Shown: piece by piece, positions 42,055-54,700 of the stretch
How the letters are laid out: each line of letters starts with the position of its first letter
Numbering within the stretch: the stretch's first letter is position 1
Source: Phaseolus vulgaris
Taxonomy: Eukaryota; Streptophyta; Magnoliopsida; Fabales; Fabaceae
NCBI RefSeq assembly: GCF_000499845.2
Contig: NC_023754.2
Location: forward strand, 20,214,111 to 20,278,110
Length of the DNA: 64,000 bases
Direction: 5' to 3'
Program-made: the position numbers and the translations under genes
The notes under the pieces: model-generated
Seen by the model: the letters and a program-made list of their open reading frames with translations, nothing else
Databases searched by the model: none
What the model was told of the DNA's origin: nothing

Positions 42055-42330
42055 CCTTTGAGCAGGTGGTGGAAACGTCAAATGCCAGGCCTGAAAGGGG
42101 AAGCAATAACATCAAGTAAGTGCACGCACACACACACAAGGTTGAAATAACAATAATAATAAAAATTGGTGGTGATTATATTCTTTGTTGATTTGCATAC
42201 ATGTGCTATAAAAGTGAATAAAACATTAACGTAGTTGAAGAAAAGAGAGAGAGAGAGAACCTGGTTTTGATGTCTCAAGTGTACCACACAATAAGGTGAA
42301 TTCGCGGGGCATGGAATGAAATGAACTGCT
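42055..42330 (-). other. Probable leader exons of the SANT gene, including a 36-nt micro-exon
   Basis: Minus-strand signals fit two upstream exons. The first ends at 42261 (AAAACCAG then GTTCTC). A 36-nt exon at 42090-42055 is flanked by TTTCAG and GTAAGAA. The next acceptor is just before the ATG at 41013. Read through these junctions the frame stays open into the ATG (CPANSPYCVVHLRHQNQ, then AWHLTFPPPAQR) but contains no Met, so I treat it as 5' UTR. Confidence 0.5.
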
Positions 42331-43044
42331 ACTTACTTGGTCCGGCTTTTAAAACACACCGAGTCTGTCTGACTCGTCCGAGTTGGTCAGAACGAGTTGA
42401 GTTGAGTTGACGACGTGGTTTCAAAGCAAATCCTGTGTTGTGTTATGACTTTTAGTTGATCCACAGTTGTTTTTATCAGTTTTTGTTTTGTTTTGTTTGA
42501 TTCGGTGCAAGTGTTCTTCTATCACAATTAATTATTCTTTAATTGAGTGAGATAAGTGTGAATATTATAACTTTTTCAATAAATATCATTAGTTTATTGA
42601 TGGTATTTTAATGTGTTGGTAAAAAAAAAAGTAATTATCCAAAATTCCTAAGTGCATAGTTTTAAGATTGTCTACAAAAATTGTGTGAAATCTATCACGT
42701 AGTATAGGTGACACACTTGTGGGGGATTAAACAAAACCGGGTGCTTCAAGGGGATGTGGTTTTTAAGATGTGATGGTAAAAAAAGTGAACAATTTCATCA
42801 AACACATAATTATTATCTTCTAGCTTTTATAATTCTAACTCATTAAATGTACCATAATGCATTAAAAAAAAGTCACAATCATTTATTAACTTTTGTGTTA
42901 TTAAACTAATTTTTATAGTTTTGTTTTTTATATTGATATAATTTGAAAGACTTTAAATTGGATTAAATGTATTTTTTCTAATTTTATGTGAAATTGTAGT
43001 TTTCATAGTTAAAAATTTATTCAATTATATATATATATATATAT

Positions 43045-44850
43045 ATAAAACTCTCATGTTAGCCATCATTATGAAATTTGACATTTCAGTTATGCTGACA
43101 CTTCAAGTGACAACAATCATTTACTACCACATGAAAACAAATATTATTAAAAAAAATACAAGAAAATACAGGAGACTAGACCAAAACTTATATATTAAGA
43201 AAAATGGTACATATGTAATCTATACCTATTAATAAATAACTCTAAGAAAAGACTAGATGGAAGTTGATTATACCAATAATAATACTCTCTATGAATAAAG
43301 CATAAGTTAGGAAGCTTATCAGCACATGCATTCCCTTCACAAAGCATTACAGGAACATTAATCATAAGAGTAAATGCAGCACCAGGCAGAATCACATTCA
43401 AGCCATAAACTAGTAAGACCCATCTTTTGGGCTTGTTTAATAGCATGTATAACTCCATAAAACTCAACAATCAAAACAGTCTGAATATCAAGGAAAGCAG
43501 AGAAACCACCAATAAATTCTCTCATACTCCCATAGAAAATATCACACCACAAGTAGCAAGATCATGAGAACACCTACCTAGCAACACCATTAGTGTTTAT
43601 TTTAACCCAACCTGGAGAAGAAAACTTTCATCTAACAGGAAAAGGAGATATAACTTTACCACTACGAGTATTAATACCAAAAAAATTAAGCACATTGAAA
43701 TCAAACATATTATTTCACATAAAACTTTTAGACGAATTACCCACTAGACAAGTGAGATCTTTAATGGCCGTTATGGCCCTAAAAACATCAATTCTAACAT
43801 GAAATCTAACATAATTTCTCTTATCTCATATCGTCCTAATAGAAAAAAGTTATTACAACAAGTTTAATCAAATTAACCAAAGGACTACCGTCACTCTTAA
43901 TAAAAGGAAGGAGATCATCCACATTAGAGAGATGAGAAGGAAAATTTGTCATTTCCAACTCCAAATATGCATAACATTAGGACATTCAAAAAATAAATGG
44001 TGAATAGATTCCTCCTGTTTTTTCACAAAGCATACACATAGAACATATATGCAAACCTCTATGTTGAATGTGTTGATTTGTAGGTGGTCGCCCATGAAAA
44101 ACTTTTCAGAGAACTAGAGTTTTGGAATGAGGTATATATGAAGACCGAATGAGTTTACCCCAGCCATAGGGAATTCCTATATCCAAAAAAAAAAGTCTTA
44201 GCGACTTAAAGTGAAACGCCCATAATATTTCAGAATCCAATTAGGAATATCATGTGTTTGCCTAATGATGACATGTTCAAAGAAAGGAGGCATCTGCTGT
44301 AATGGCAAGGGAATACTCCAATCACTACCAGTCCAGAATTGAGAAATTGTATCCGAGATTCTATAATCATTAGGTACCCCTACAATGATTGATAAAGAGA
44401 GAGTGAAACATCATTTATCATTTCAAAAACCAGTACTTGTACCAACAGTCCAAAAAGTATGTTCAAGAATAATTTCATAAAACTGTTTAATCTCATGTCA
44501 AATAGAGGAGGATCTACAAACCATTCTAAATTGTTACTTTAATTTAAGAACTATGGCTTTCAAGAGAATAGACAAATGCGTGTTATTATAAGCAAAATTC
44601 CAAGTAAACTTAAAAAGATACACATTATTTCCATTATATAAATTAATAATCTTCAATCCTCCATTCTCAATAGGAGAACAAATCTTAGCCCAATTAACTC
44701 TAATTGTGTCTTTTTCCATAATATCACCGATCCAAATAAAATTTCTGCTCCACTGTTCAACTTACTTAAAAATAAAAACCAACCATTTATACATGTTAAA
44801 ACTATAAGTTAGAAAAACAACAATCACCGTATTAACCACATTATTTTGAT
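43045..44850 (-). mobile_element. 5'-truncated LINE retrotransposon (RT thumb, zinc-binding and RNase H remnants)
   Basis: The minus strand runs from the end of the reverse transcriptase domain (MYKWLVFIFK, then NFIWIGDIMEKDTIRVNWAK and CSPIENGGLKI near 44790-44640), through a zinc-binding RT segment near 44150-43980, to an RNase H part at 43550-43360 and a shared 3' UTR. It ends at a TA-rich tail near 43045. Many stops and frameshifts make it inactive. It is the longest copy in the window and serves as reference for the others. Confidence 0.88.
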
Positions 44851-45701
44851 TTAATTTAACTGTGTATAAAAGTTATAGTTTTTTTTATTGTTATAAGCGA
44901 TCATTCAGTATACATTATTTGAAATTTTAAATACAAATTAATTTTAAAATCAATATAATTCATTATAATAGTTTAATGACATTCATCGACAGTTGAAATT
45001 TAATAAATAAATAAAATTTTAATCTAGAGAAATATTGCAATTAATTTAATGATATAACAAAATAATCAACACATATAGATTGATTTAAAAACAATTTTAG
45101 AAAAGATACAAAAAGTTGTTTGACTTGAATAAAATAGAATTTAAAATAAATAATTTCGTTTGAGTCCTTATTGGTATTAAATTATTTTTATTTTTAACAT
45201 TGTTTTAATTATCACTTATTTATCATTGATACCCATTAAACTTTGTTAATATTATTCTCATTTGTTTGTTACTAATATCATTTTCCAAATACAAAATATC
45301 TTTCATTCTAACAGTCCCTGTATGATTTATATTTTTTTATTACCATCATTTTGTATGCCAAAAAAATGTAGACAACATTTATTAATTTTAACCAAATTTA
45401 ATTTAACTCAAATAATGCAAAAGTTAACATTAAATTACAACTAATTCATTCAAACACATAATTTAATAAAAGACTATTGTTAGATAGTACAATTTTTTCA
45501 TGGTATTATTTAAAAAGAAAGACATATTTTTTACACGACATTAATTACATATAATGTGTACCTTGTTTTATTTTATCAAATGTATTTGGAATTACATAGA
45601 GGGTCACGTCGTTCATATCTAAAACAATAACAACTTTTTGTTGTTTATTTTAAATATTTGACAAAATTATACTATTTCTCTCCGAATGATAATAAATACG
45701 T

Positions 45702-45717
45702 GGAAATGTGAATATTT
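45702..45717. repeat. Left target-site duplication of the inverted LINE
   Basis: GGAAATGTGAATATTT here matches GGAAACGTTAATATTT at 47363-47378 in 14 of 16 positions. The two lie immediately outside the element ends. Confidence 0.75.
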
Positions 45718-47362
45718 TTTTTATAAAAAGCTTTCATGTTAGTTATCACCATGCTACTTGACATCTCATTTAGATTGATACTTCAAATAACACCAAATAA
45801 CAATAATCATTTGCCGTCACATAAAAAAATATTATTAAAAAAAAGAAAAAGAAAATACAAAAATATGGGGAGATTAAACTAAAACATATATGTTAACAAA
45901 ACCAATACATAGGTAGACTATACCTATTAATAAAGAATTCTAAGAACAAACTAGATGGAAGTCTATTATACCAATGAAATGATTCTCTATGAATAATCAT
46001 AAATTAGCCAACTTATCAGCACACACATTCCCTTCACGAAAAATATGAGTAACCATAAACCTGATTTTTCCACAGTAATTAAGACAAGTATTTCATCGAT
46101 TACAAAGCATCTAAGGAACATTTGTCATAGCAGTAAACGCAGCACAAACCACCAAGGCAGAGTCACATTCTAGCCAAACATTAGTAAGACCCAACTTTTG
46201 AGCTTCCTCCAAAACATATATAACTCCATGAAATTCAGCAACCAAAGCAGTCTGAACGTCAATAAACGCATATAAAGCTCCAATAAACTCCCTCATACTC
46301 CCACGGGAAATACTTCCACAAGCGGCAAGACCTAGATAATCCCTAGCAGCCCCATCAATGTTAATTTTAACCAGCCCGATGAAGGAAACTCTCATCTAAC
46401 AAGAAAAGGATGTAGAACTTTACCAGTACGAGTGTTAATATAAAAAAACTTGAGCACATTGAAATCGAATATATCATTCTTCATTAAAGCTTTAGACAAA
46501 TTACCCACTAGACAAGTTAAATCTTTAATAACCAAAATAGCCCTATAAATCTCAATCTTATCCTAAAAACGAGCATAATTCCTCATACGCCATATCATCC
46601 AAATAGAAAAAGTTATCACAGCTAGCTTAACCAATTTAACCTTCACTATGAAAATAATGCATATCTTATTAAGCTTGCTTGAAACTTTGCTTATAGCAAC
46701 AAACCTTGGTTTTTGCTCTTTAAAGTTAGGGTCCTTAAATCAAAATATGAGTTTCGAATGGTTTATAGATCCTCATCTCTTTGGCCTGGAATTAAGCAAT
46801 TTTATTCTACTATACTTGATTGTACTTCTTGGACGGTTGGTACAAGTTCTTTTATTAATTTCTGGAATGATAAATGGTGTGCTCCTACTTCTTTAGCAAA
46901 TATTACAGGATTATCTGATGATGCTAGTATTCCGGATACAATCTCTCAGTTGTGGACAGGTGGTGATTGGAATATTTCATTGTCTTTATAGTAGATGCCT
47001 CATCTTTTTAGTCATATCAAGGTTAGGACGGAACAGGATATTCCTAATTGGATTCTAGATGAGTCTGGTTTTCTCAGAACCAGAGATTTTCTGTGGTTGG
47101 GGTAAATCTATTTGGTCTTCATATATTCCGCCTTCCAAAACTCTTGTCCTTTGGAAAGTTTTTCATGGACGGCTTCCTACATATCAACATATTCAAAATA
47201 AAGGTCTATACGAAGAATCTATTCAACATTTATTTTTTTGAATCTGCTAATGCTTTTGCGTATTTGGAGTTAGGTTCGACACATTTTTCCTACTTTTGAT
47301 TTTTCTAATAAGGATGATCTTCTTTCTTTTACTAAGAGTGATGGTAGTCAGTTGGTTAAATT
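45718..47362 (-). mobile_element. LINE copy with 5' inversion (3' part minus strand, inverted 5' part plus strand)
   Basis: From 45718 to about 46640 the element reads on the minus strand: 3' UTR, RNase H (KINIDGAARDYLGLAACGS at about 46390-46330, then ALVAEFHGVIYVLEEAQKL) and upstream linker. From about 46648 to 47362 the same family reads on the plus strand: FEWFIDPHLFGLEL-like sequence, then the zinc-binding RT segment (IWSSYIPPSKTLVLWKVFHG near 47110-47170). Both parts meet the same element position, GGTTAAATTGG, once at 46640 and once at the outer edge near 47362. No complete frame survives. Confidence 0.9.
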
Positions 47363-47378
47363 GGAAACGTTAATATTT
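47363..47378. repeat. Right target-site duplication of the inverted LINE
   Basis: Partner of the repeat at 45702-45717 (14 of 16 matches), directly following the last base attributable to the element. Confidence 0.75.
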
Positions 47379-47379
47379 A

Positions 47380-50300
47380 TTTTCTATCTTAATTATACTT
47401 TTTAAAAATGTATATAAATCATACATTTTAAATTTTGTTAACTTGTTATTCATTTATTTGTCTTTTATAATACGATCCCCTTATAATAATATTATTATAA
47501 GGAAATAATATTATTAAAATAATATAATAATATTTGAAATTAAAAAAAATAAAAATAAAATATTAACTTTTTGAATTGTTAAATAAGTATATTTATTGTT
47601 TTAACATATCACTATTACAATTCAGAATAATTTTTAGATTATCCATTAAAATATATATCTTCAAATTCACATGTATAAAATATGATTCCTAAAATAAAAA
47701 AAGCTAAAACATATTTTTTTTTTTAGACTTTTTCGACATCCTATAAAAGTACATAAAGAAGTGAAAAAAAAAACAAATTTTTTCTCCACCTTGTACGTTT
47801 TTTTCTTCATTCATAATAATTCTGAAAAATCATTTAATTTTTTTAAATCAACCATAATATCACATTTTTAAATAAGACTCTATGTCTTTCTTTCAATTTA
47901 TTTTTATTATTTTCTTATTTAATCACAGTGATTAGAAAAACAATTACATCATTTAAGATCGTGTTGACTTAAAAATTCATTATATTTAACATTTCTCAAT
48001 TTGAAGATATTTTTATTTTAGTTTTATAATTTTTTTTTATAAATTTAGTGACTTTAAAAAATATAAGTAAAAATATTAGAAAACTTATCTCGACAAACAA
48101 AATGCACTATCAGTTACTGTAAACCATCACCATCGATTAAAAAAAATAAGAAAATAACATCAAACTTCACCATACTTAACAATACATTGTTAAAATTTTT
48201 AAAAAAATATAAAGTTCAAGGGAAAAAATATGGGGTTGCAGGAAAAATTTGCCAAAATTTTTGTTGTCTCTGTTTCACTTTCTACATTGATGAAAAAACT
48301 AAACCTAGATTCCATCATCACTCACATCTTTTCTTCATCTTTTGGATTATATCTCAGGAATATAATAGTCATATTAATTGTTTGATAGAATATTTAATAA
48401 ACTTATATCAATAACTCAAATAAAAAATATAAATAATACGATCATAAAAATAATAATTTTAATTAGACTTAAACTGACTTTTAATTTTGTTTCTCAACTT
48501 AACCTGTACGTAGAAGCCAATATATATTAAACTATATAAGGTGAGAAATTACTTTATTAGTCGTGTTTTTAACTTGTTTCTTACTCTTTCATTCATTTTG
48601 GTTCCTATTAAACCATTTGAGGAAAAAACGTGAATTTTACAGGTTTCGACTTTTAAATTATTATATCCAAAAGCTTGTATAATAACCTATTAAGCACAAT
48701 TAATAATTTAATTAAAAATACGTAAATAGTGTGAAGATTTTTTAATTATTTTTAAAACACATTTAAAGTAGTTTCTTTATAAGCCACAGTATTAAAATAC
48801 TTATACACAAGAAAGTTGAATTCTATTAATAAATCTTTTAAACTAAACATATACAATTATCAGAGTGTCCATCATTAAATATAAGAACTTCTAAAAAAAT
48901 ATTTAAACTTTCCTCAAGTCCAATTATATTATTACAATATTATTCTTTAAAACTTATATTGAGATGAAAAAATTAGTTAGATTAGACTAATCTGATAATG
49001 AAAGGAAAGTGAAAAACTTACTACATCTCGCATCTTATCCGTAGAAAATTAAAAAACAAAGAAAAAATTTAAAAAAAATTATTTATTTCATGAATTAATA
49101 TAAATAAAAAATTTAGTAAAATATATTTATATTTTAAATTGAAATTCATTTAAATATTAATATAATTAGAAATTAAATTTGTAACATAAATTCATATTAT
49201 ATATATATATATATTCTAAAAATATTAACATATATTTTACGAGCTTTATGTTTTTTCTTTTCAAGTAAAACTAATTAATTAATCAAGTTATTAGGAATAT
49301 TCTAACTCTGATGTAAAGTGGAGAAAAACAAAAAAAAGAAAACCATCAAGAACTACGTCATGAAAGCATATTCATGCAGCTAAAAATAACTTATAGGACT
49401 CACCAACCTCTCTTTCATAAAAAAATCAAAACCATGAACGGAGCTTAACAAGATCCATCAAATTAAGCAAATTAAATGTCCCATTCTGAAATAGAAGTGA
49501 TTGCTTATCGATTACACAGAACAGACATCATGCAAAATAATCATTGAAAAAATTTAAACTGATAGTATGACAAACTATATGTTCCTACACTGATTGTGAA
49601 GGATAATGTCTTCTAATAATTGTTATGATGGAAAAGGATTATATGTTTGAATAATTGTTAGTGGTTACTGTTTTCGATATTTGTCGGATGTAAAATATTT
49701 GTAAAAGATATTCGAACACTTAAGTAAAAGTATTTTATGATTGGAGTTTGTATATGAGACAATATATTTATGTGTTATTTGATAGTATCCGATAACAGAT
49801 GGTTTGATAAACTCAATAAATTATTGTTATAATAGATTTTAAATGACTTTAATAACATATTAAGAAGTACACTTTAAGCTTAGTTCAGTCTTATAAGGTG
49901 ATCCATTTATAAACTATAAAATGTTATAATTTATAATCAACGTGAGATCTACGACAATTACACATATTTATCTCATTTTGCATTTTGTGAAGTGTATTTA
50001 TAAAAACACTAAATAAGTCAATGTTCGAGTTAATATTTTGATTAAGGGAAGATTTATACTTATATATTTTACTTAATTAATTGTCTCAACACAAAATTTA
50101 TTTTTAGTGTCTGACAAGATTTAAACAATGTGATTCAAGATTATCCCACTTAATGATGACTAAATGTAATTTATATCTTAACTTCATTTTAACTATAAAA
50201 TTGTGAAAACTGAATAATACTTCCAATGTAACATGGTTAAATACTAATTATATTGTTTTTAATGGAATTAATTATATGAAATTAACCCATCTTCACATCC

Positions 50301-51250
50301 GAAATGGGACCTTTGTGAATGAGGATAGAACACCTTTTTGAACGAGGGTAGAACACGTATTAGCCATCTCTTCATGACATGCAAAAATCTTTGAAGACTT
50401 GAATGGAATTCAAATTCTGTTTGATATGTTATTTCTTTCAGTAATATACGGACAATATTGAAAACTACTTGACGTGTTTAACGTATACGTACAATCTCAT
50501 CAAGTATAACAGAGAACACAGAGATTCATGTTGAAAAATTAATAATTACATGATATCATTTATTTTGAGTTTGTCATCATTTTTATCATTACCACTTTGC
50601 AAGAACAAATAATTTTAACTAAAAAAAAAACATAAATTTTAACTAAAAAATTAAATTCAACAAAGAAAAATGATTCACCCATCAATGTAAAAATAAAATA
50701 AAATAAATGATCATGTAAGTTATTATCTATATTGGTCACAAGTCATAATTGCTGTAAAAAATTGCACATATCTAGTTTGATCCATAATTAATGAAAAAAA
50801 TGCACCTACCACATTTCAAGAAAAAGATGCTAAAAATATGTGACTACAATATAATTCATATGATGTTTGTACAATCAACTATGTTTCAAATATATTAAAA
50901 AAAAATATTATGATTACTGACATCATAATAAATTACGAATGCTCTTTTATACTAAAAACCATAAATAATTAAATGTGTTAAAAACAATAAACAATTATTA
51001 ATAATAAATAAAATGATATTCTTTTCCCATATTCTTTCACCTAATTAAGTGAACATTACTTTTTAGTGTAATGTTCTTTCTTTGTTTCTTTTTTATGATA
51101 ATCTACAATAATTAAATAATAGTATGAATGCACTATAAGTTGGTATTTAAAATAAAATTGGTGAAATTAATGAAGAGGTTTTGGAATAAATATTTAGAGT
51201 TGCAGTGATTTGATGAAGCGAGTTTCATTAGATGTTGTTGAAATGAAATC
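47380..51250. other. AT-rich spacer upstream of SNF4
   Basis: No supportable gene. Contains a short TA run near 49198-49214 and a faint copy of the legume-type short repeat at about 49800-49945. The 75-codon frame at 48187-48414 has no recognisable motif. Confidence 0.6.
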
Positions 51251-51764
51251 TGAATCACATGCATAATGTTTCTCTTCTCCTTTATTCTCTGCCTGCCATT
51301 TTTATTATTTTTGTTTTTATTTATGAATTTATTTATTTAATTAGTGCTTCCCACTCTTCCATTCTCATTTTTCGTTTTTTCTTTCTCGCTCTCTTCGCTC
51401 CCTCGCATCACAGAGACAAATCGTTTCTCTCTCCTTTTGACCTAAATCATATTCTGCTGATTCCGTGCATTTGCCTGAGGGATTACACCCAAATTGTACT
51501 CACCTTTGCAAACTCAATGCTGTTTTTTATTACATATATATTTTTAATTGGCGTCACTGTGATTGGTTCATTTTTCAGGCGGTGAATTATCGATCACGAG
51601 TGCGGCGTTGATTGGGAAGGTGCACTGCATGTTCCATTTCTGAGGAGAGGGGGTCCTCTGCTCCGAGGATTCCCGTGGTTGGTTGTTCAGATTCGTGCTC
51701 GTGCTTTGTTGTTCGAAGGTGGGGGAGTTGCTCTGAATTTTAGGTATTGGATTGGTTGGGGGAA

Positions 51765-54700
51765 ATGTTTGCTCCGGTTCCGGATGGGACATGTGAGGGA
51801 AGTGGAGTTTCAGGATCCATTTTGATTCCTCAACGCTTTGTGTGGCCTTATGGGGGAAGAAGGGTGTTTTTGAGTGGCTCTTTCACGAGGTATACCTCTT
51901 GTTTATTACAAAGCCACTGGTTGTTATAGATGTGAATATGGGATTGTTTAGTGGTTTCTCATTTTGTGATGTTAGGAATGGGAATTGATTTACTAATGTT
52001 GACTTGTATTGTATTGACAGATGGTCAGATCATATAGCTATGTCTCCGATGGAGGGGTGCCCTGCTGTGTTTCAAGTTGTTTGCAACTTATTGCCGGGGC
52101 TTCATCAGGTTGTTTTGTCTGTTTGAATTTGGTTGGCAAACATGAGGAAATAATCTTTAGTATGATTGACACCTTTACATTGTTTACTTGTAAGCATGCA
52201 TGCATGTATGTATGTGATTGACGGCCACTAGGTTCAAAAGCAATTGCTTCTCCTTGACAGATCAGTATGAGGGGATGATCTTGACAATTTTTTTTTGCTC
52301 ATGTTGCCTGAAAAAATAAAAACCAAATAAGAGAAGTGTTCTTGTAAATGAATCACTTTAAAACTTCAACTTGCATGGTTCTGTTTTTAAATTTAGATTT
52401 TGTGAAAATTGGTAAGGAACCTCATGATAATTTTAAACTTTCATTAGGAGTTTGTACCAGTAATTGATGGGTAAAAGTTGGTATGGCCTTCATGGGAGAC
52501 AGGGAAGTAGATCTTGCTGGGTTGGAGTTGTTGTAAAGAGTGGACAGTAAATATTGATGGTTTGATAAATGATAAAATCTTTGGGTAATTTGTGTCATTT
52601 TGACTATGGAGGAAATCATGCAAGCTTGTTTTCTCAGAAGAAGGATGATCAATTGTATGGTAGATCGGACTAATGTATTCAATAGAACCATTTAACTCTT
52701 TAAGTTTATTATCTTAGATTGCCAATCAGACTATCCTCTATCAACAACTATAACACATGAGTTTTGAAGCATGTCATATTGCTGGAGCTGGCAACCTATC
52801 AATTTTACATGATCTCAATTTGACTTGCAGCTATTTCCTATTTGTAAAATTGAAAGCCTGTATATGTTTTCTACACTTAATTTAACATCAGGACAACTGA
52901 CTACATAATGAAGCCTTACTTGTATATTTGAAGGAGCAATTTCTGTTATATTGAATTTTCTACTCTCTTTGCCCCCGTATAATTTATATAATGATATTAA
53001 GAAAAAAAATTTATGCGGCTGTTTGGTTTGTGAAAACTTTTTTTTCCGCATTTAATCACAAAAATCCCATGTTTTTCACTTCATTTCCCATTTTTATAGG
53101 AAACAGCAAAACAGTAATTTTTTTATTGTTTCTCATACAAGATTTTAAAAATAAGAAATAAAGTGAAAACAATGTGGCATTTTAGAAATTAAAATTAAAA
53201 GTAAAAACAGAAAATGTTCTGTCAAAAAACCAAATGGTTATAATTTCCATGTATTGGTTACCACTAGAACGGAGGTGGGGGGGAATTTGGGAAAAAAAGG
53301 GGAAGAGTTATTTGACCATTATTCAAACTCATGCATAAACATTCAATGCAATATTCTGGTAAATGCTGCCAATTCTTCAGTATAACTAAAATTTGTTGTC
53401 ATTACGATTGTTTTCCGTCTTCTTTTGGGAATTAGTTTTCTTATTGTGGGAGATATTAAAATTTTTTGATAGTTAGATTGAAGAAGTTTGGCAGGTCGGG
53501 TTTGTATTTTGCTTTATCATGGAACAAATGTTGAATAAAATAGAACTCATGGCACATTTTTTTGGCACATCCAGATTTGTTTATCTCATGTTTTTTGAAA
53601 TGTTCCATAACTTGTATGTATGTAAATATTAACTTAATATTTGATTTATCTATTGGTACTTTCTTTCCTTTCACAACCACTTATAGTGTTTGTATGTTTA
53701 ATATAATCCATCTAGTTTATATAATATCTCTGATGTTTTAGGAAACATTAAAGTACCGGTAAACACAATATGGAAAGAGTAACTGATTTATACTGACAGG
53801 GAAAATCTTGTTTCCACTCATGTGCAGTACAAATTTAATGTAGATGGTGAGTGGCGGCACGATGAGCAGCAGCCATCTGTAAGTGGAAGCTGTGGAGTAG
53901 TGAATACTATTCATTTAATGAGAGAACCAGATATCTTACCTTCCATCTTAAGTAACGAAACACCTGGTAGATCTCAAATGGAGATTGACAATATGGTAAG
54001 TTTCCTTTCCTCCTCTTGCTGTTATTAAATTTTTGTTTTTGGGTAGTATTCTCATTGAGACTGGAGCTTCACCTGTGTGGATGGACTTCTCTTTGCAATA
54101 TCTTACAAAGTGGTCTAGACTTAACTAAACCCTATAAAAATCCGGCTTTATAAGGGGTGAAAATTGCCTCCACTATATACTGAATTTTGACGCTATCTCT
54201 AGTAAGTGTGGGACTTAGATTTTTCCCAATAGGATTGCCTCCACTATATACCATCTTTGAAAATGGTTTAGGTCTTATTTAATCCTACAAAAGTGTCTTA
54301 CAAGATGAGGATTTTTGTTTCCACTTACATACGATATTTTGATACTATCTCTAACTGATGTTGGATTTGGGTTTTTTCCAATACAACACAACAAGAATGA
54401 CACAGGACTGGCTTGTAGGAGTTGATTCTCCTCTGCATTAGTGCTATGTTATTAACATCCGTTTGTTTTGTGATGAAAAAACTTGCATGCATTTGTAGTC
54501 CTATTCACATGACTGTAAAATCTCAGTTTAATGAATTACTGAAGTCAGAGTTTACTGTAGAGTGAGATTTATCAGCTATTTGGAAGAAATATTGATGTTT
54601 TTGGTTGTGTTAAAATGACTTTATTTTCCTTGTTCATCATACCAAATAAAGTCACCAAGAGGAAAATGTGATTCTTGTTGAATTATTTGACTTGCTTGTG

